From NCBI GenBank assembly GCA_973895155.1, contig OZ316891.1:32426001-32490000 (forward strand): a stretch of 64,000 nt of DNA, in the 5' to 3' direction. The notes beneath the pieces are model-generated. The model searched no databases. It saw nothing but the letters and a program-made list of their open reading frames with translations, and was not told where the DNA came from. This document shows, one piece after another, positions 33,015 through 43,253 of this stretch (the first letter of the stretch is position 1; each line of letters begins with the position of its first letter). Made by a program: the position numbers and the translations under genes. This DNA comes from Marsupella aquatica. Its lineage: Eukaryota; Marchantiophyta.

Positions 33015-34347
33015 TTTTCTTGAAGGACCTTGTGGAGTCACTTGGTGCAGCTGACTCATTCTTCGCCTTTCCTCTTGGCTTACGGCTTCGGTCAACGTGC
33101 ATGACAAGAGACTCACAATTCTTCTGTAACTCAGATGCAGATTCGTCAACATCAGACTAGAGACCTTGCTTCATTGTAGACACATAGTTGGTAGGGATCT
33201 GGGACTTTTGCAACTTCATGAAGGCATCCTTCTCAGCTTTGTCGAACGGTAAATCCCATTTGTCTGTGTCGAGGTACCAGGGACAGTGAAGTCTCTCCCA
33301 CTCCGACAATGATCGTGGTGGAAACTTTCCCTCCGCTGGGTACATCAATACAGGTCGGCAAGAGCGTCTCCATCTTTGATAGACACCCATTTCTGAAATG
33401 CAGCCGGGTATGCCCATAGAGTGTCAGGAGATCTAAGCTCCATCCACATGTAAAACCGGTATAGATATCGTTTGGCTCTCTTCCGGTTCCGCTCTGTGTA
33501 ATCTTCCTTGTCCACATATTTGGAAGACCACAAGTTGTTGAAGAATTTTGCCTTGACAAGATCCCCAAAGTTTCTGAATTCATCGAGAATGATCTTAAGC
33601 ATGGCCTCCATTGACTCACACCCAGACTTTGTGAGACGGTCAGCCGGCATCCGGTCAGAAATCTGTTTGAAGGAAGTGTGAAGCATTCCAGTTGCAATTC
33701 CCTCCACAGAATTCCAAGTATGCCATGTATGGCACCACTGCTTCACAGGCTCGTCGTTGACACTTGCAAGATGGAAAAACTGTTTCCGAATCTCGGGAGT
33801 GCAGTGGGCTACTAGAAGGGTGCACCTCAATTTTGGATCCAGGTATGAAACAACAGTAAACAACCTGGCTCGATCCATTGTGCATACAACTATGTCTGGC
33901 TTCTTCTCCCGTTTGTTCTTCTCAGTTACGGGATACATCTCAGCACAGGTTCCCAAATAATCTCCAAAATCCGGATGAAGTAAAGGGGTGATCTTCGTCA
34001 CTTTGATCGACCAATCTTTGGTCGCCTCCTTCATCATTGCCTCATGCCTCTTTGTGGTCTCCTCTTCTGACCAAGAAGCCCCTTGAGCTTTGGCTAAAGC
34101 CATATCAGACTTAAATTGATTTGAGTAAGACTTGATTTTGTCCACACACAGAATGTAGATGAGAGCATCCTGTGGCATTTTATGTGTAAACCAAGACCCC
34201 TTTCTCGTCTTCTTTTGGATTGCCTCAAACTTTGCCATGTTCGCGCTGTCGATTAGTGGCTTATAGTGATCAAGATCACGCGACAGAATTTGGGAAATTC
34301 TGTCCGCGTCAAGAATCCAGGAAGGCTCGACGACTGCTTGTCCAAGC

Positions 34348-34474
34348 CTGGATGCAATGAAAAGGAATTAGTAGCGCTGGGCGCTAGCAAAAATTGGGGA
34401 ATGAACACTTTCGCAAAGCATGTTTGGTCCAAAATGAATGACAAGGGTAACAACAGTTAATGAACAGAACTTAC
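34348..34474 (-). repeat. Intron 1 of copy C with a family 1 palindrome
   Basis: A 127-base GT-AG intron. TAGCGCTGGGCGCTA is at 34372-34386. Confidence 0.87.
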
Positions 34475-35574
34475 TGGTTCACGGTGTGCATTGCCGCCTC
34501 GAGCTCAACTAGTGAACCTCTGTCACCATTGTAAATGACGCAAATCACACGAGGATGATACTTCAAGTTGTCCGGATTCTCCCTCGTGACGATTGACCAC
34601 GAGTACAATCGATGATTTCCGTCAAACACACAAAACATTTTATCTTTTAGAATATGGAACGCTGGGTCCGCATCACACTCTTCCTCAAACTTGTTGTTCT
34701 CTGCGACCCAGATTGGATCCCAAGAGTCCCGGATCTCGCTGGTGCATATCTGAGAAACCCCGTCGGCATTTGCAGGCTGAACATAGAAAGGCATCCCAAT
34801 GCGCGAGTTGTACCCGATGACACGGAATGATTCTTTCAACTTCTTGATCGATGAACTTTCTTTCTGTAATGTTCGAACAACCTCCATGGGGAGCAATCTA
34901 CAAAGAGGAATTTGAGGTGGCTCCTTATCGAGTCCTCGAAAATCCTTCCTGAATGACAATGCGTGCTTTGATATTACCTCGTCCATCGATAAGCCTATGT
35001 CACTGACTTCACCCATGGAGACCTCCTTAGGGTCCATTCTCCCTCTCCTCGACCTCGGGAAGGGCTGTGCAGATTCAGCTTCGGAAGTCGATAGGGACGC
35101 AGTCGATCGAGTGACGCGACGGGTGTATACTGAACCAGCGAACAAAGATTGAGAGGACTCAGAATGACCACCATCAGCCTCCCCCATTCTCGTATCACCT
35201 AGCCAAAAGTTTCCGTGGAGAGTGACTCGACCACCCGGCACTGTCGTACGCGCCGTGCAGTTCTTGTGACGATCACGTCTCAAAATGTACGGGACCAATA
35301 AAGGATGCACATATGCACTTGACAAACTCATACAATCTGAGGTCTGAGCGCATAGACGGACTAAATTATCCCAAATGAGCAATCTCCACCTCGTATTAAA
35401 CACCGATACAATAGAACCAGCCATTCGAGTACAACGGTCCCAAGTACAGATGGCATTATCCGATTGGACTTTCATCCCAGATAAAAGCAAAAAGGGTTCC
35501 GTGAACCTCAATCTACTATAATATTACCGTTGGAAAGTGACCGTTGTAACCACATCAGTGTCGATAGTTGTGGA

Positions 35575-35956
35575 TAGCGCCAGGCGCTATTATTCAACAT
35601 ACTTTCAAATGTAGCTACGGGCAGTAATATCAACACAATTGTGAAGGTATCGACAAGCCAACTGTATTAGCGCTCGGCGCTAGTATTCAAATAAATGATG
35701 ACATCCGAGTCCAATGACAACAACATGACCACATGAACCCATTCATTCAACGAATATTCCAATGAATTACAATAGCGCCTGGCGCTATTAAAATGCACAT
35801 CAATTAAACAGAATTTGTTGAAATAAAAGTAGAAATAACTCCTGCCTTGTGATTCCTTTCATTAATAGCGCCCAACGCTATCAAAAACACTTTAGAGATA
35901 AGACTTGTCATGACAGGGTTACGGACACTTTTTTCTCATAATAGCGCCAGACGCTA
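35575..35956. repeat. Five family 1 palindromes (copy C promoter, ParB side)
   Basis: 35575-35589 (centre A), 35668-35682 (AGCGCTCGGCGCT), 35773-35787 (centre T), 35866-35880 (TAGCGCCCAACGCTA) and 35942-35956 (TAGCGCCAGACGCTA). Confidence 0.92.
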
Positions 35957-36270
35957 GTAAAAACATTGACAGCAAACGTGTGTTTCAAAGAAATAGATCA
36001 TGTACGCATTCAGAAATACAATGCAAACACGGGAGTAGAACCGGAAATTTAGGCTTGGTCTTCTAAATTCAAAATCAATGACACCGAGGTAAAAACGAAC
36101 GGCTATGCCGTTCATATACAAAATGTTACATTACACTAGAAATTCGGCATACGATGAAGGAACCGTATGGGTTTTCTATCGGAAGAAAAGAGTGAAAACA
36201 AATCCTATCAACCTCGGTGGATCCTCCAAGTCTCTCCAGCACTCAAACGATACGCTCTGACAACGTGAAA

Positions 36271-36699
36271 TCAGTCTTCCCACCAACTTGGCTTGTACGC
36301 ATCGGAGTCGTCATTCGAATCGCTCGATCCATACCACGCAAATCCTCGCCTGCTCGGTGATGAGTCCCCGCTCGAAGAATGATCACTCTCAGTAGATGAA
36401 GAAGATACGGAGACTCTCGTGCAGATAGTGTCGGCTCTTGGACGGCCGACTGAAGCAGTGGCGATATCCCTAGCGGGAACAGAAGTTGGGCCGCTCGTAT
36501 TTGGCCGACTGGATCCTTTGCTGCGGCCCACAGTTGGGACATTCTTTGTCTTTGAGATGAGTTTCCCCTTCTTTGAGATTGGAACCGTTGTCCTCTCGGC
36601 ATTCAACCAAGGCGGTAAGCTATTTGATACGGGGGTCTCCCGGTCTGTGTCACTCGGGGGAAGTGCCTCCTCCTTTGCCTTCCCTCGTGGAGGTACCAT
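36271..36699 (-). CDS. Hypothetical serine-rich protein, about 142 aa (copy C)
   Basis: Starts MVPPRGKAKEE and ends with a Ser/Asp-rich tail, SSDSNDDSDAYKPSWWED. It has biased composition and basic patches. There is no counterpart in copies A or B and no recognised domain. The absence of palindromes across it is compatible with coding, but it could be a chance frame. Confidence 0.3.
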   Translation of the reverse strand: MVPPRGKAKEEALPPSDTDRETPVSNSLPPWLNAERTTVPISKKGKLISKTKNVPTVGRSKGSSRPNTSGPTSVPARDIATASVGRPRADTICTRVSVSSSSTESDHSSSGDSSPSRRGFAWYGSSDSNDDSDAYKPSWWED

Positions 36700-37160
36700 T
36701 GAAAGTGAGGAAGAGGACGACAAAAAGAAGCGCGAACGAGAATGTGAAGGAGGACAACAGCGTGAACTAGGACGAGAATGAGAAACAAGGATGAGAAGGA
36801 GAACAATAACGCGCACGAAAGCCAAAAAGAACAACTGGGCCCGAAAGTGATAACGGGAACCACGCGCCCGAAAGATGAGGCACAACTGCGACTCAATCAA
36901 GAATGGCTTGACAATGAGGACATCCGAGGGGAACGACTAGATATAAGGAGAGTTCGCACTTGGTCCTGGGTACCCACTTCAAAGAGGCCCCTCTGATATA
37001 ACTTTCGTGGACGCTTCCTCTCTGACACATTTGGACCCGGGCGGATCGGATTCACGAAGATCCAGTGGAGATCTTCAAGCGTGCCAACTTAATTACTCGT
37101 ACTGTATCACGTTATTGTACTTATCCTTCCATTGAATGTTTTCAAGTCCATTGAAATAGG

Positions 37161-37304
37161 TAGCGCCAGGCGCTATTATTTATTGCCTTCGTACTCCTCA
37201 CCCAAGAATGTTTGCACCCAGAGGTAGCACCAGGCGCTATTATTATTGGCATTTGTAGTCCTCACCCAAGAGTGTTTTACACTTAGAGGTAGCGCCAGGC
37301 GCTA
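37161..37304. repeat. Three family 1 palindromes (copy C promoter, transposase side)
   Basis: TAGCGCCAGGCGCTA at 37161-37175, TAGCACCAGGCGCTA at 37225-37239 and TAGCGCCAGGCGCTA at 37290-37304. They are spaced 64 and 65 bases apart inside short direct repeats (CCTCACCCAAGAnTGTTT). Confidence 0.92.
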
Positions 37305-37479
37305 GTAACTATGAACCCGAATCCTGCCGTTGGTAAGACGACAAAACGTCATTGATGGAGTGCGTCCAAATCCACAACAACTCTATAATGAGAATCGAAC
37401 GTTTACTTCTCGTACTCGGATCTCATGATAAACATATTTCATTTCGCGCGGGGCAAATGCATATCCCTCTTTTGAAGCC

Positions 37480-38629
37480 ATGGCTCAAAATATCGTTGTC
37501 ACGAGGAAGGACACTCGGGATGTAATCACAATTCCCGTCCTTGAATCATCTGAATCAAAGCGTGTTTCAGAGGAATATTTGGGAGTGAGATTTGATGTCC
37601 CCAAGGAGTCTATTTTAGCAATCTCGTTAGTGTCGGTTTGTTTGGGGGAGACTCCAGTTTTCTACGATGTTGTTCATGGTCAAAGATATTGGACTCTGGA
37701 GGCTCCGAAAGAATATGAGGTTTTTGTTTTGAGAGATTTTGGGGCCTCCTATACTCGTCCTCCCACAGCGGCTAAACTCGATGTCATCAAACTCTCGGAA
37801 AGTTCTGGAGATGATAAGCAAGCGACAACTACTCTCGGAGAGAAGATTCCACTTTACCCATTCGAGGTTAAAAAGGAGTCTAATGCGGATTGAGAAAAGA
37901 TTGGGCCTTTGAATGTGTACCGGCAGAGTGCAATGGATACAATCTTGAAATCCAAAGGTCATAGTGAATTGTCTCGGTTTATAAGGGGGAGTGATTTTGT
38001 TCATCATGTAGTGCCTAGTCTTCCCACATCTTACAATGGGAATGTGGTTTTTGAGTTACCCCCTGTAGACTGTGTGAACGCAAAAGGTGAACGTTTGAAA
38101 GATATGGATCGTGGTAAGGATTGTTATTATTGGACTCGGATTGTAAAAACGTCTTCAAATGTTCTTCCAAAGAAAATGTGGGATTTCGGGAAAGTCCAGT
38201 GTATGGGATCGCTGCAATGTCGAAATAATGCTTGTCCGTGGTGGAAAGACAACAAGTTTTGAAATAATGAGATGTGGGCAAGAACCCCAAAACTTTCGGG
38301 CCCATTCCGAGTTGGGGAATTGATCTCCGAAGGTGGAGTTGTTTGTCACCATTGCTCCGAACCTCCGATGTGCGTTGAGGCCTGCCCTGCTCTAATGTTC
38401 TACATGTATCCATCTGCAAAAGTTGGCGTGAAGTCTTTGGCCTAGATGTCGTGACTAGCTGTTCATATGGGATTTCACAATCATCCCAGTCGACGGGTCT
38501 TTTTGAGGGAGGCAGAAAAGGTTGCAAGGTCTCATCTGGAGAAGGGATTCACTGCAAACCCCATGGCATCCCCAGCAGGGATTAAAAACTTTGCGACTGA
38601 GACACTGACGAATACATTTTGCGAGGCCT
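37480..38629 (+). pseudogene. MULE-like transposase, N-terminal part (copy C)
   Basis: ATG at 37480 (MAQNIVV). It matches copies A and B through VYRQSAMDT, GHSELSRF, the cysteine pairs and GFHNHP. In-frame stops lie at 37891-37893, 38259-38261 and near 38443-38455. The LTR of R2 cuts it at 38629, before the DDE core. Confidence 0.8.
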
Positions 38630-39497
38630 TGTGGTGCGTCCCATGGCTCCCTAAACCCAAGAAACCCCCCAGCTCAAGCCGATTCCCGTAGGTTTCGTGC
38701 TTGGCGAGGCCGTTTCCGCGGCTTAGCGGCATGGGACGCTGCTAACCTTCTACTACTACTATTAACATTTTACACACATATACTGGACAGATCCTTCATC
38801 GGGTCATGAGATACGTAGCCGGCCTAATATAGGCCTTCCCCTGTCTTCCCCTATCTTCCCCTCCGTCTTGTTAGGTATGTTTGGATTCCGCCGCCGGAAT
38901 GATCCCCAATAGGCTTGGTTAAGCCGCTAAGACCTCTCTCAGCTCGACACATCCAACTCTCACTCCCCTGCTTACTTTCCTTCCTTCTGTTGATGTGGGC
39001 ACTCTTCACACAAGTTAATGCGACACACAAATAGCAAAATGACTCATTCTGACTGAGTCATACCATGCACTTGCCATACAAACAGTACATCTCATACACA
39101 AGTTCTGCGAACTAAGCCGTGAGGCCAACTCTATTCAGCTCTTAGGCATGAGTAAACATGAATATACACAAGGGTCACTGTATGACTAACCGAGAGCTTC
39201 TCGTACTACTTGATCCCAGCCCGGCTGGTGCAAACTAAAAACTTGCTAAAGAAGAGGCCCTGAGCTCCCCGCTGCCCAGGTACTTATCCTGGTAGTGGAT
39301 CCGCCATTCTTTGCATCGTAAGCCTAATCTACCTGACAGTAATCTACTTGCCCGAATCTACCTATGTACAGCAAGGCAGGAGCACAAGTGTTGCTCCTAC
39401 CAGTGGGACCGCAATCCCACTAAGCTAAGTGTCAGGGCCGCTCCTGGTTCTGATCCTAATCCTAAACGTGGAGATCTGCGCCCGCCCTGCCCACTCA
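38630..39497 (-). repeat. 3' LTR of R2
   Basis: On the + strand it starts TGTGGTGCGTCCCATGG. The other border is inferred at CCACTCA beside a purine-rich tract. Confidence 0.82.
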
Positions 39498-39550
39498 CGC
39501 CTCCTCCCTCCACGTCCGCCCTCCCTAAAAGGAACGGCGCCCTTGCACCG

Positions 39551-42500
39551 TCACGACACCGGTGGTGGATCCTCAATGGACGCCCCCAACACTTCCTCCT
39601 CAGCCACTGCCGTTGGCCCGCCTACTGACAGATTACCTGCCCTTGACCGAGTCAACTCTCCATCGGCCTGACTGGGTCCACCTTCGGCTTCAGCCTCGAC
39701 ACCGGCCTCGGCAATACCCACGGCTTCGGCCTCAGCCACTCCCACGGCTTCGGCCTCCCCTTCCCCTAGGGTAGTTGGATCCTTAGCCGTGACCCTGTCT
39801 GGGGTCGGTGCTGGGTCTACCTCCTTGATCACCACGGCCTGTGAAGTCGTATTACTCCTTGACCCTGAAGGTTTCCGCTTCTTCTTCGTTGGTGGCTCGG
39901 CAGCTGGTCCCTTCCCCTTCCCACTTACTTCCGGCACTGGTGCAGTTGGCGCGGCTTGTCCTTCGGCAATTACCACCCCTGGTAACTGGTTTGTCCCAAC
40001 GGGAGATGGACCTGCTGCAGCTAAGCATTTAAATACTACGGCTTGTTTCTTCAGCCGCTCTGTTTGGTTGTCGGCCCGCCGCTGTAGGTTCTCCATCTTC
40101 CTCGTGATTTCCTCCAACTCCTCTTGGGTTTCATCCAGGTCCTTACGTGCCCCCTCCAGCTCGTTTTTGGCCTCCTCCTGCTCCCTGTGGGCTTCCTCCA
40201 ATTCCTTCTTCAAGGTAGCCCTCTCCTCCTGGGTTGCTCTTAGCTCCTTGTCGAGCTCTGCAATGATGACAGACTCCATCTGGTTCATCTTGGCGTAAGT
40301 CTGTTCGAGCATCTCGTCCTTCTCCCTTAGGTCGGCCTTGAAGCTGGCCGTCAGGGACGCAAGCTCCTGCTGCAGCGCCATAATCCCTTGATAGGATTTC
40401 CCTAACTCGACCTCCTTCTGCTCAAGGGCTCCGCGGATTTTCTCGAGCTCCCCTTTCAACGCCCATTCCTTTCTTTGGGTCTCCGCCATGGCCCGGCTAT
40501 TGGCTGTTATGTGGGCCTCCTCTGTATTCTTCAGCTCTTGCTTCCACTTCTCCCTCTCTTTGATCGTGTCGGCCAACTCTTCCTGCATCTGAGTCAGTTT
40601 ATCCTTGATATTCTGATTATCAGCCTGCGCGGTGTCCAACTGCCCCTGCATGATGTTCAGCTCATGTCGTTTAATCCGCAGTTCATCTTGGGCTTTCTTG
40701 GCCGCCCTTAGATCTTCAATCTCGGCTTCCATCCTCCTAAGCCGCCGAATGACCTCGTCCTTCTTGCTTCTCTCTAAAGCCACCGCTTCTTCTAATTGGT
40801 GCTTCTCCAACTGCTCCCTATGGAAAAAGGGTCCTACCTCCAACTCCTCTCCAAAGATGCCGAGCGCAAGTTCCCCACACATCTCACCATACTCCATGGC
40901 TCTATTCTTAGCGTAGGTGGAGTAAGTAGAAGTGATCGGCATCGCCCATCGTGGCCTCTGCTCCCAAGCCGTCCTGCGGATCTCTTCAATTGTGGCTAGA
41001 GGTTTGCTTCCTTTTTCGGCTAGCCGCCTGATGTCCTCCGGCCAATCTCCTCCTGGTAAATCCTTTTCCTTAGCCAGGGCGGCCTCTTCCTCCTGCTTGA
41101 TTCGCTCCTGAAATTCCTGCACCGTCTGTTTTATGCCGTCGAAGCTCGGGGGAGCAACATCTGGTGGGGGAGACTCAGGGCTACTCTGCTGGTTGGGGTC
41201 CCCTCGCACTACCCTTGGAAGTGTGGGGACAAACCGGCCACAGGCCCTTACTCCTGGAACGTGATGGTCCGACCCATAGCCGGAATTATCATGGCTGCAG
41301 TCCTCCACTGCCTCCTCTACCTCTTGGACGTCCGGCTTCTCCCTCTCCTCTTCGTCGGTAGGAGCTTCAGGCAATTCTGCCTCAGATTCGGAGCTTGAGG
41401 TTCCCACGTACATTCGAACACCTGGCTTGGATTCCGGCCTGATTCTCTCCTTGTCTCCAGCAAAGGGGTTTTCTCTTGTGAGCCGGTGTAGGCCTACCTC
41501 TGTAGTAGTGTCCTGCATTGTTGCCGTTGCCGTTGTTGTTGCCGATGCCGATTTCTTTTCTTTCTCCAGTAGTTTCAGCAGACTCTGCATGCCTGGTTGC
41601 TGCATCGGCAAGTCTTCCTTCCTGGGCCTAAACACCTGCTCGATCGTAGGACTAACAGGTGGTTGAGGCTTCTCAGCCAACGGCCTCGGCGTTGGAGCTT
41701 CCTCGGGTGCCCTTACCTGCAGGGGAAGTACCGGGGCAAAAGTCTGACCTCTGGCATACCGGCACAACAGCGGCATGTGATAGCCAAGCCGCGACACGCT
41801 CCCCATGCCGATTACCTGCTGCTCCTCCTTTAAGATCTTCTTCAATTGGTTGAGGAGGTACCCGTTGTAGTCCCGGCTTGGGTCTGGCCTTTCTGCCAGA
41901 TAGACCTGTGCCTTGCCGATCTCTGCCCTCGGCAAGTTACAATGCATGGTCACCCGCAAGAAGTCGATCATCTCTCCTATGTGCGGGTTGGTGCAGGTGT
42001 TCCGGAAGAAGCCATTCTTCGTTGATGGCCCGGGGAACGACCGGAACTCCTTGTCAGGCAAGGTCTTCCTGGTATCAACTTTGGTCTTATTGCCTATCGG
42101 CAAGCCAAACACTTCGGCAATTACCTTGGGAGTAAGATAGAAATCCTTCCCATATATCCTCGTGCAATTGGTCTCGGGTTCCCATGACCCCACGAATTCT
42201 AATAGGTCTGACTCCGGTACCTCCGGCTTCAGCCATGGTAATCTTACAAAGGCCTCCAAGCCGGATCCGGCCATGAAGCCTTGGTACTTCTTGGTCTGCA
42301 TGGCCGTAAAGCATGCATCCTCCTCCCGTGCAAAATGTAGTTGCACCTCCACCGGTAGGGTTGCCGCCCAGCCCTTCCAGGTGTCATCCCTGGTTGGAAT
42401 GGCCTTGATGGGATCGACCTCCTCCTCTTCGGCTTCTCCCTGCCTCCTGCTCTGCTGCTCGGCTGGCCTCTTTGGTGCCGCCGACCTCGTTCTTTTTGCC

Positions 42501-43150
42501 GGGGTGGCTTCATCGTTGACGGCTCCCTTCCTCTTCATCTCTGCTGCCGTGGAGGTTTCTCCTAGCACCGTTGCCTGGGTCCACCTTTCCGTGCTACCCT
42601 TTAATTCCCAGTGTATGTCGTTGCAGTTCTTGATGGCCTCTCGGATGCCGACGACGCTGTCTTTGCAAAACAGAAGATCGTCGAGTTGATTGGAAGTAGG
42701 CGTCCACAGGAACTCGTCCTTGATGAGTTCGCCTCCTAAGAAAGCCGTCTTCTGCAGCTCCCACAATCGAGCGAGCTCCTGCCGTTCTCGAGCTGCCCTT
42801 TCTGACTCCTCGTCCTCGTAAGTCTTGATGTACTCAGTTGCCCGTTCGAACAGGCATCCCCGGAAATGTGCCGCTTGATTGACGTTGCTCATACCCTCCT
42901 TAGGTTGATCGTCGGTATCTACTCTCTCCCCGAGTGCTTGCCTAAGCAGCTGACAGTAGTTGGCCTCCCGTAGTCGTCTGCCTAGTTCGTGCTCGCAAAT
43001 GAGCCACCATCTCCTGCAAGCGCTCCTTACCCCTCTCCTCTGCCGGTCCTTCTTCCCGTTGATCCTTCCTAGCCGCCGACGCTTAACGCGCCCTAACCCT
43101 AATCGGGTTTTCACCCTCAGCCTTACCTCCGGCCTCTGCCCGGGTTCCAT
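39551..43150 (-). CDS. Post-pol ORF3, 1199 aa, coiled coil (R2)
   Basis: The only long uninterrupted copy of ORF3 in the window. Residues 1-90 are basic and unique. About 85-480 resemble the putative plant transposon protein domain of Athila-like elements (LLEFVGSWEPETN, YGKDFYLTPKVIAEVFGLPIG). About 480-700 is Pro/Ser/Glu-rich linker. About 750-1060 is a continuous heptad-rich coiled coil. The C-terminal 130 residues are Ala/Glu/Gly-rich. There is no signal peptide or membrane segment, so an envelope role is not supported. It starts about 100 bases after pol, and R1 and R3 carry broken versions. Function is unknown. Confidence 0.82.
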   Translation of the reverse strand: MEPGQRPEVRLRVKTRLGLGRVKRRRLGRINGKKDRQRRGVRSACRRWWLICEHELGRRLREANYCQLLRQALGERVDTDDQPKEGMSNVNQAAHFRGCLFERATEYIKTYEDEESERAARERQELARLWELQKTAFLGGELIKDEFLWTPTSNQLDDLLFCKDSVVGIREAIKNCNDIHWELKGSTERWTQATVLGETSTAAEMKRKGAVNDEATPAKRTRSAAPKRPAEQQSRRQGEAEEEEVDPIKAIPTRDDTWKGWAATLPVEVQLHFAREEDACFTAMQTKKYQGFMAGSGLEAFVRLPWLKPEVPESDLLEFVGSWEPETNCTRIYGKDFYLTPKVIAEVFGLPIGNKTKVDTRKTLPDKEFRSFPGPSTKNGFFRNTCTNPHIGEMIDFLRVTMHCNLPRAEIGKAQVYLAERPDPSRDYNGYLLNQLKKILKEEQQVIGMGSVSRLGYHMPLLCRYARGQTFAPVLPLQVRAPEEAPTPRPLAEKPQPPVSPTIEQVFRPRKEDLPMQQPGMQSLLKLLEKEKKSASATTTATATMQDTTTEVGLHRLTRENPFAGDKERIRPESKPGVRMYVGTSSSESEAELPEAPTDEEEREKPDVQEVEEAVEDCSHDNSGYGSDHHVPGVRACGRFVPTLPRVVRGDPNQQSSPESPPPDVAPPSFDGIKQTVQEFQERIKQEEEAALAKEKDLPGGDWPEDIRRLAEKGSKPLATIEEIRRTAWEQRPRWAMPITSTYSTYAKNRAMEYGEMCGELALGIFGEELEVGPFFHREQLEKHQLEEAVALERSKKDEVIRRLRRMEAEIEDLRAAKKAQDELRIKRHELNIMQGQLDTAQADNQNIKDKLTQMQEELADTIKEREKWKQELKNTEEAHITANSRAMAETQRKEWALKGELEKIRGALEQKEVELGKSYQGIMALQQELASLTASFKADLREKDEMLEQTYAKMNQMESVIIAELDKELRATQEERATLKKELEEAHREQEEAKNELEGARKDLDETQEELEEITRKMENLQRRADNQTERLKKQAVVFKCLAAAGPSPVGTNQLPGVVIAEGQAAPTAPVPEVSGKGKGPAAEPPTKKKRKPSGSRSNTTSQAVVIKEVDPAPTPDRVTAKDPTTLGEGEAEAVGVAEAEAVGIAEAGVEAEAEGGPSQADGELTRSRAGNLSVGGPTAVAEEEVLGASIEDPPPVS

Positions 43151-43253
43151 GGTTGCCCCTAATTGTTTATATTTTCCTTGTTTTGTCCCTATACTAAGGT
43201 GTTCCTAGGGTGCCTTCCTGCTTTACCCACTTAACCGGCCGAGTGATTCCTGT

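Larger units (their letters stand above)
31000..35198 (-). pseudogene. ParB-like/DNA methyltransferase fusion gene (copy C)
   Basis: Exons run about 35198-34475, 34347-33015, 32880-32159, 31996-31431 and 31303-31000. Exon 1 has the ParB-like domain with intact DGNHRLYSW (34597-34623) and reads openly from the conserved VYTRRVTRS segment, which supports an upstream start. The methyltransferase part has DWTVGSGSTFVAG for SAM binding, and IPTG where DPPY would be expected. The C-terminus is acidic. Compared with copy B it has one extra intron (31997-32158) inside the methyltransferase domain. Breaks are a frameshift near 33350, a TAG near 33160, a TGA at the start of exon 3, a TAG near 31633 and a disordered last exon. 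Confidence 0.8.
35199..37479. promoter_or_regulatory. Central region of copy C, palindrome-rich
   Basis: An expanded intergenic region with an ACCGTT doublet (about 35524-35548) and eight palindromes. Its middle part (36050-37140) has none and holds the low-confidence ORF at 36271-36699. Confidence 0.7.
30669..38629 (+). mobile_element. Family 1 transposon copy C, left part
   Basis: Starts GGGGATCTCTCCGTGACAG with AAACAG repeats, like the copy B terminus. It carries the ParB-methyltransferase gene (31000-35198, reverse), a long palindrome-rich promoter and the start of the transposase (37480-38629), where R2 interrupts. Its probable right end is at 53986-54284. No clear target duplication was found. 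It is more divergent from A and B than they are from each other. Confidence 0.8.
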
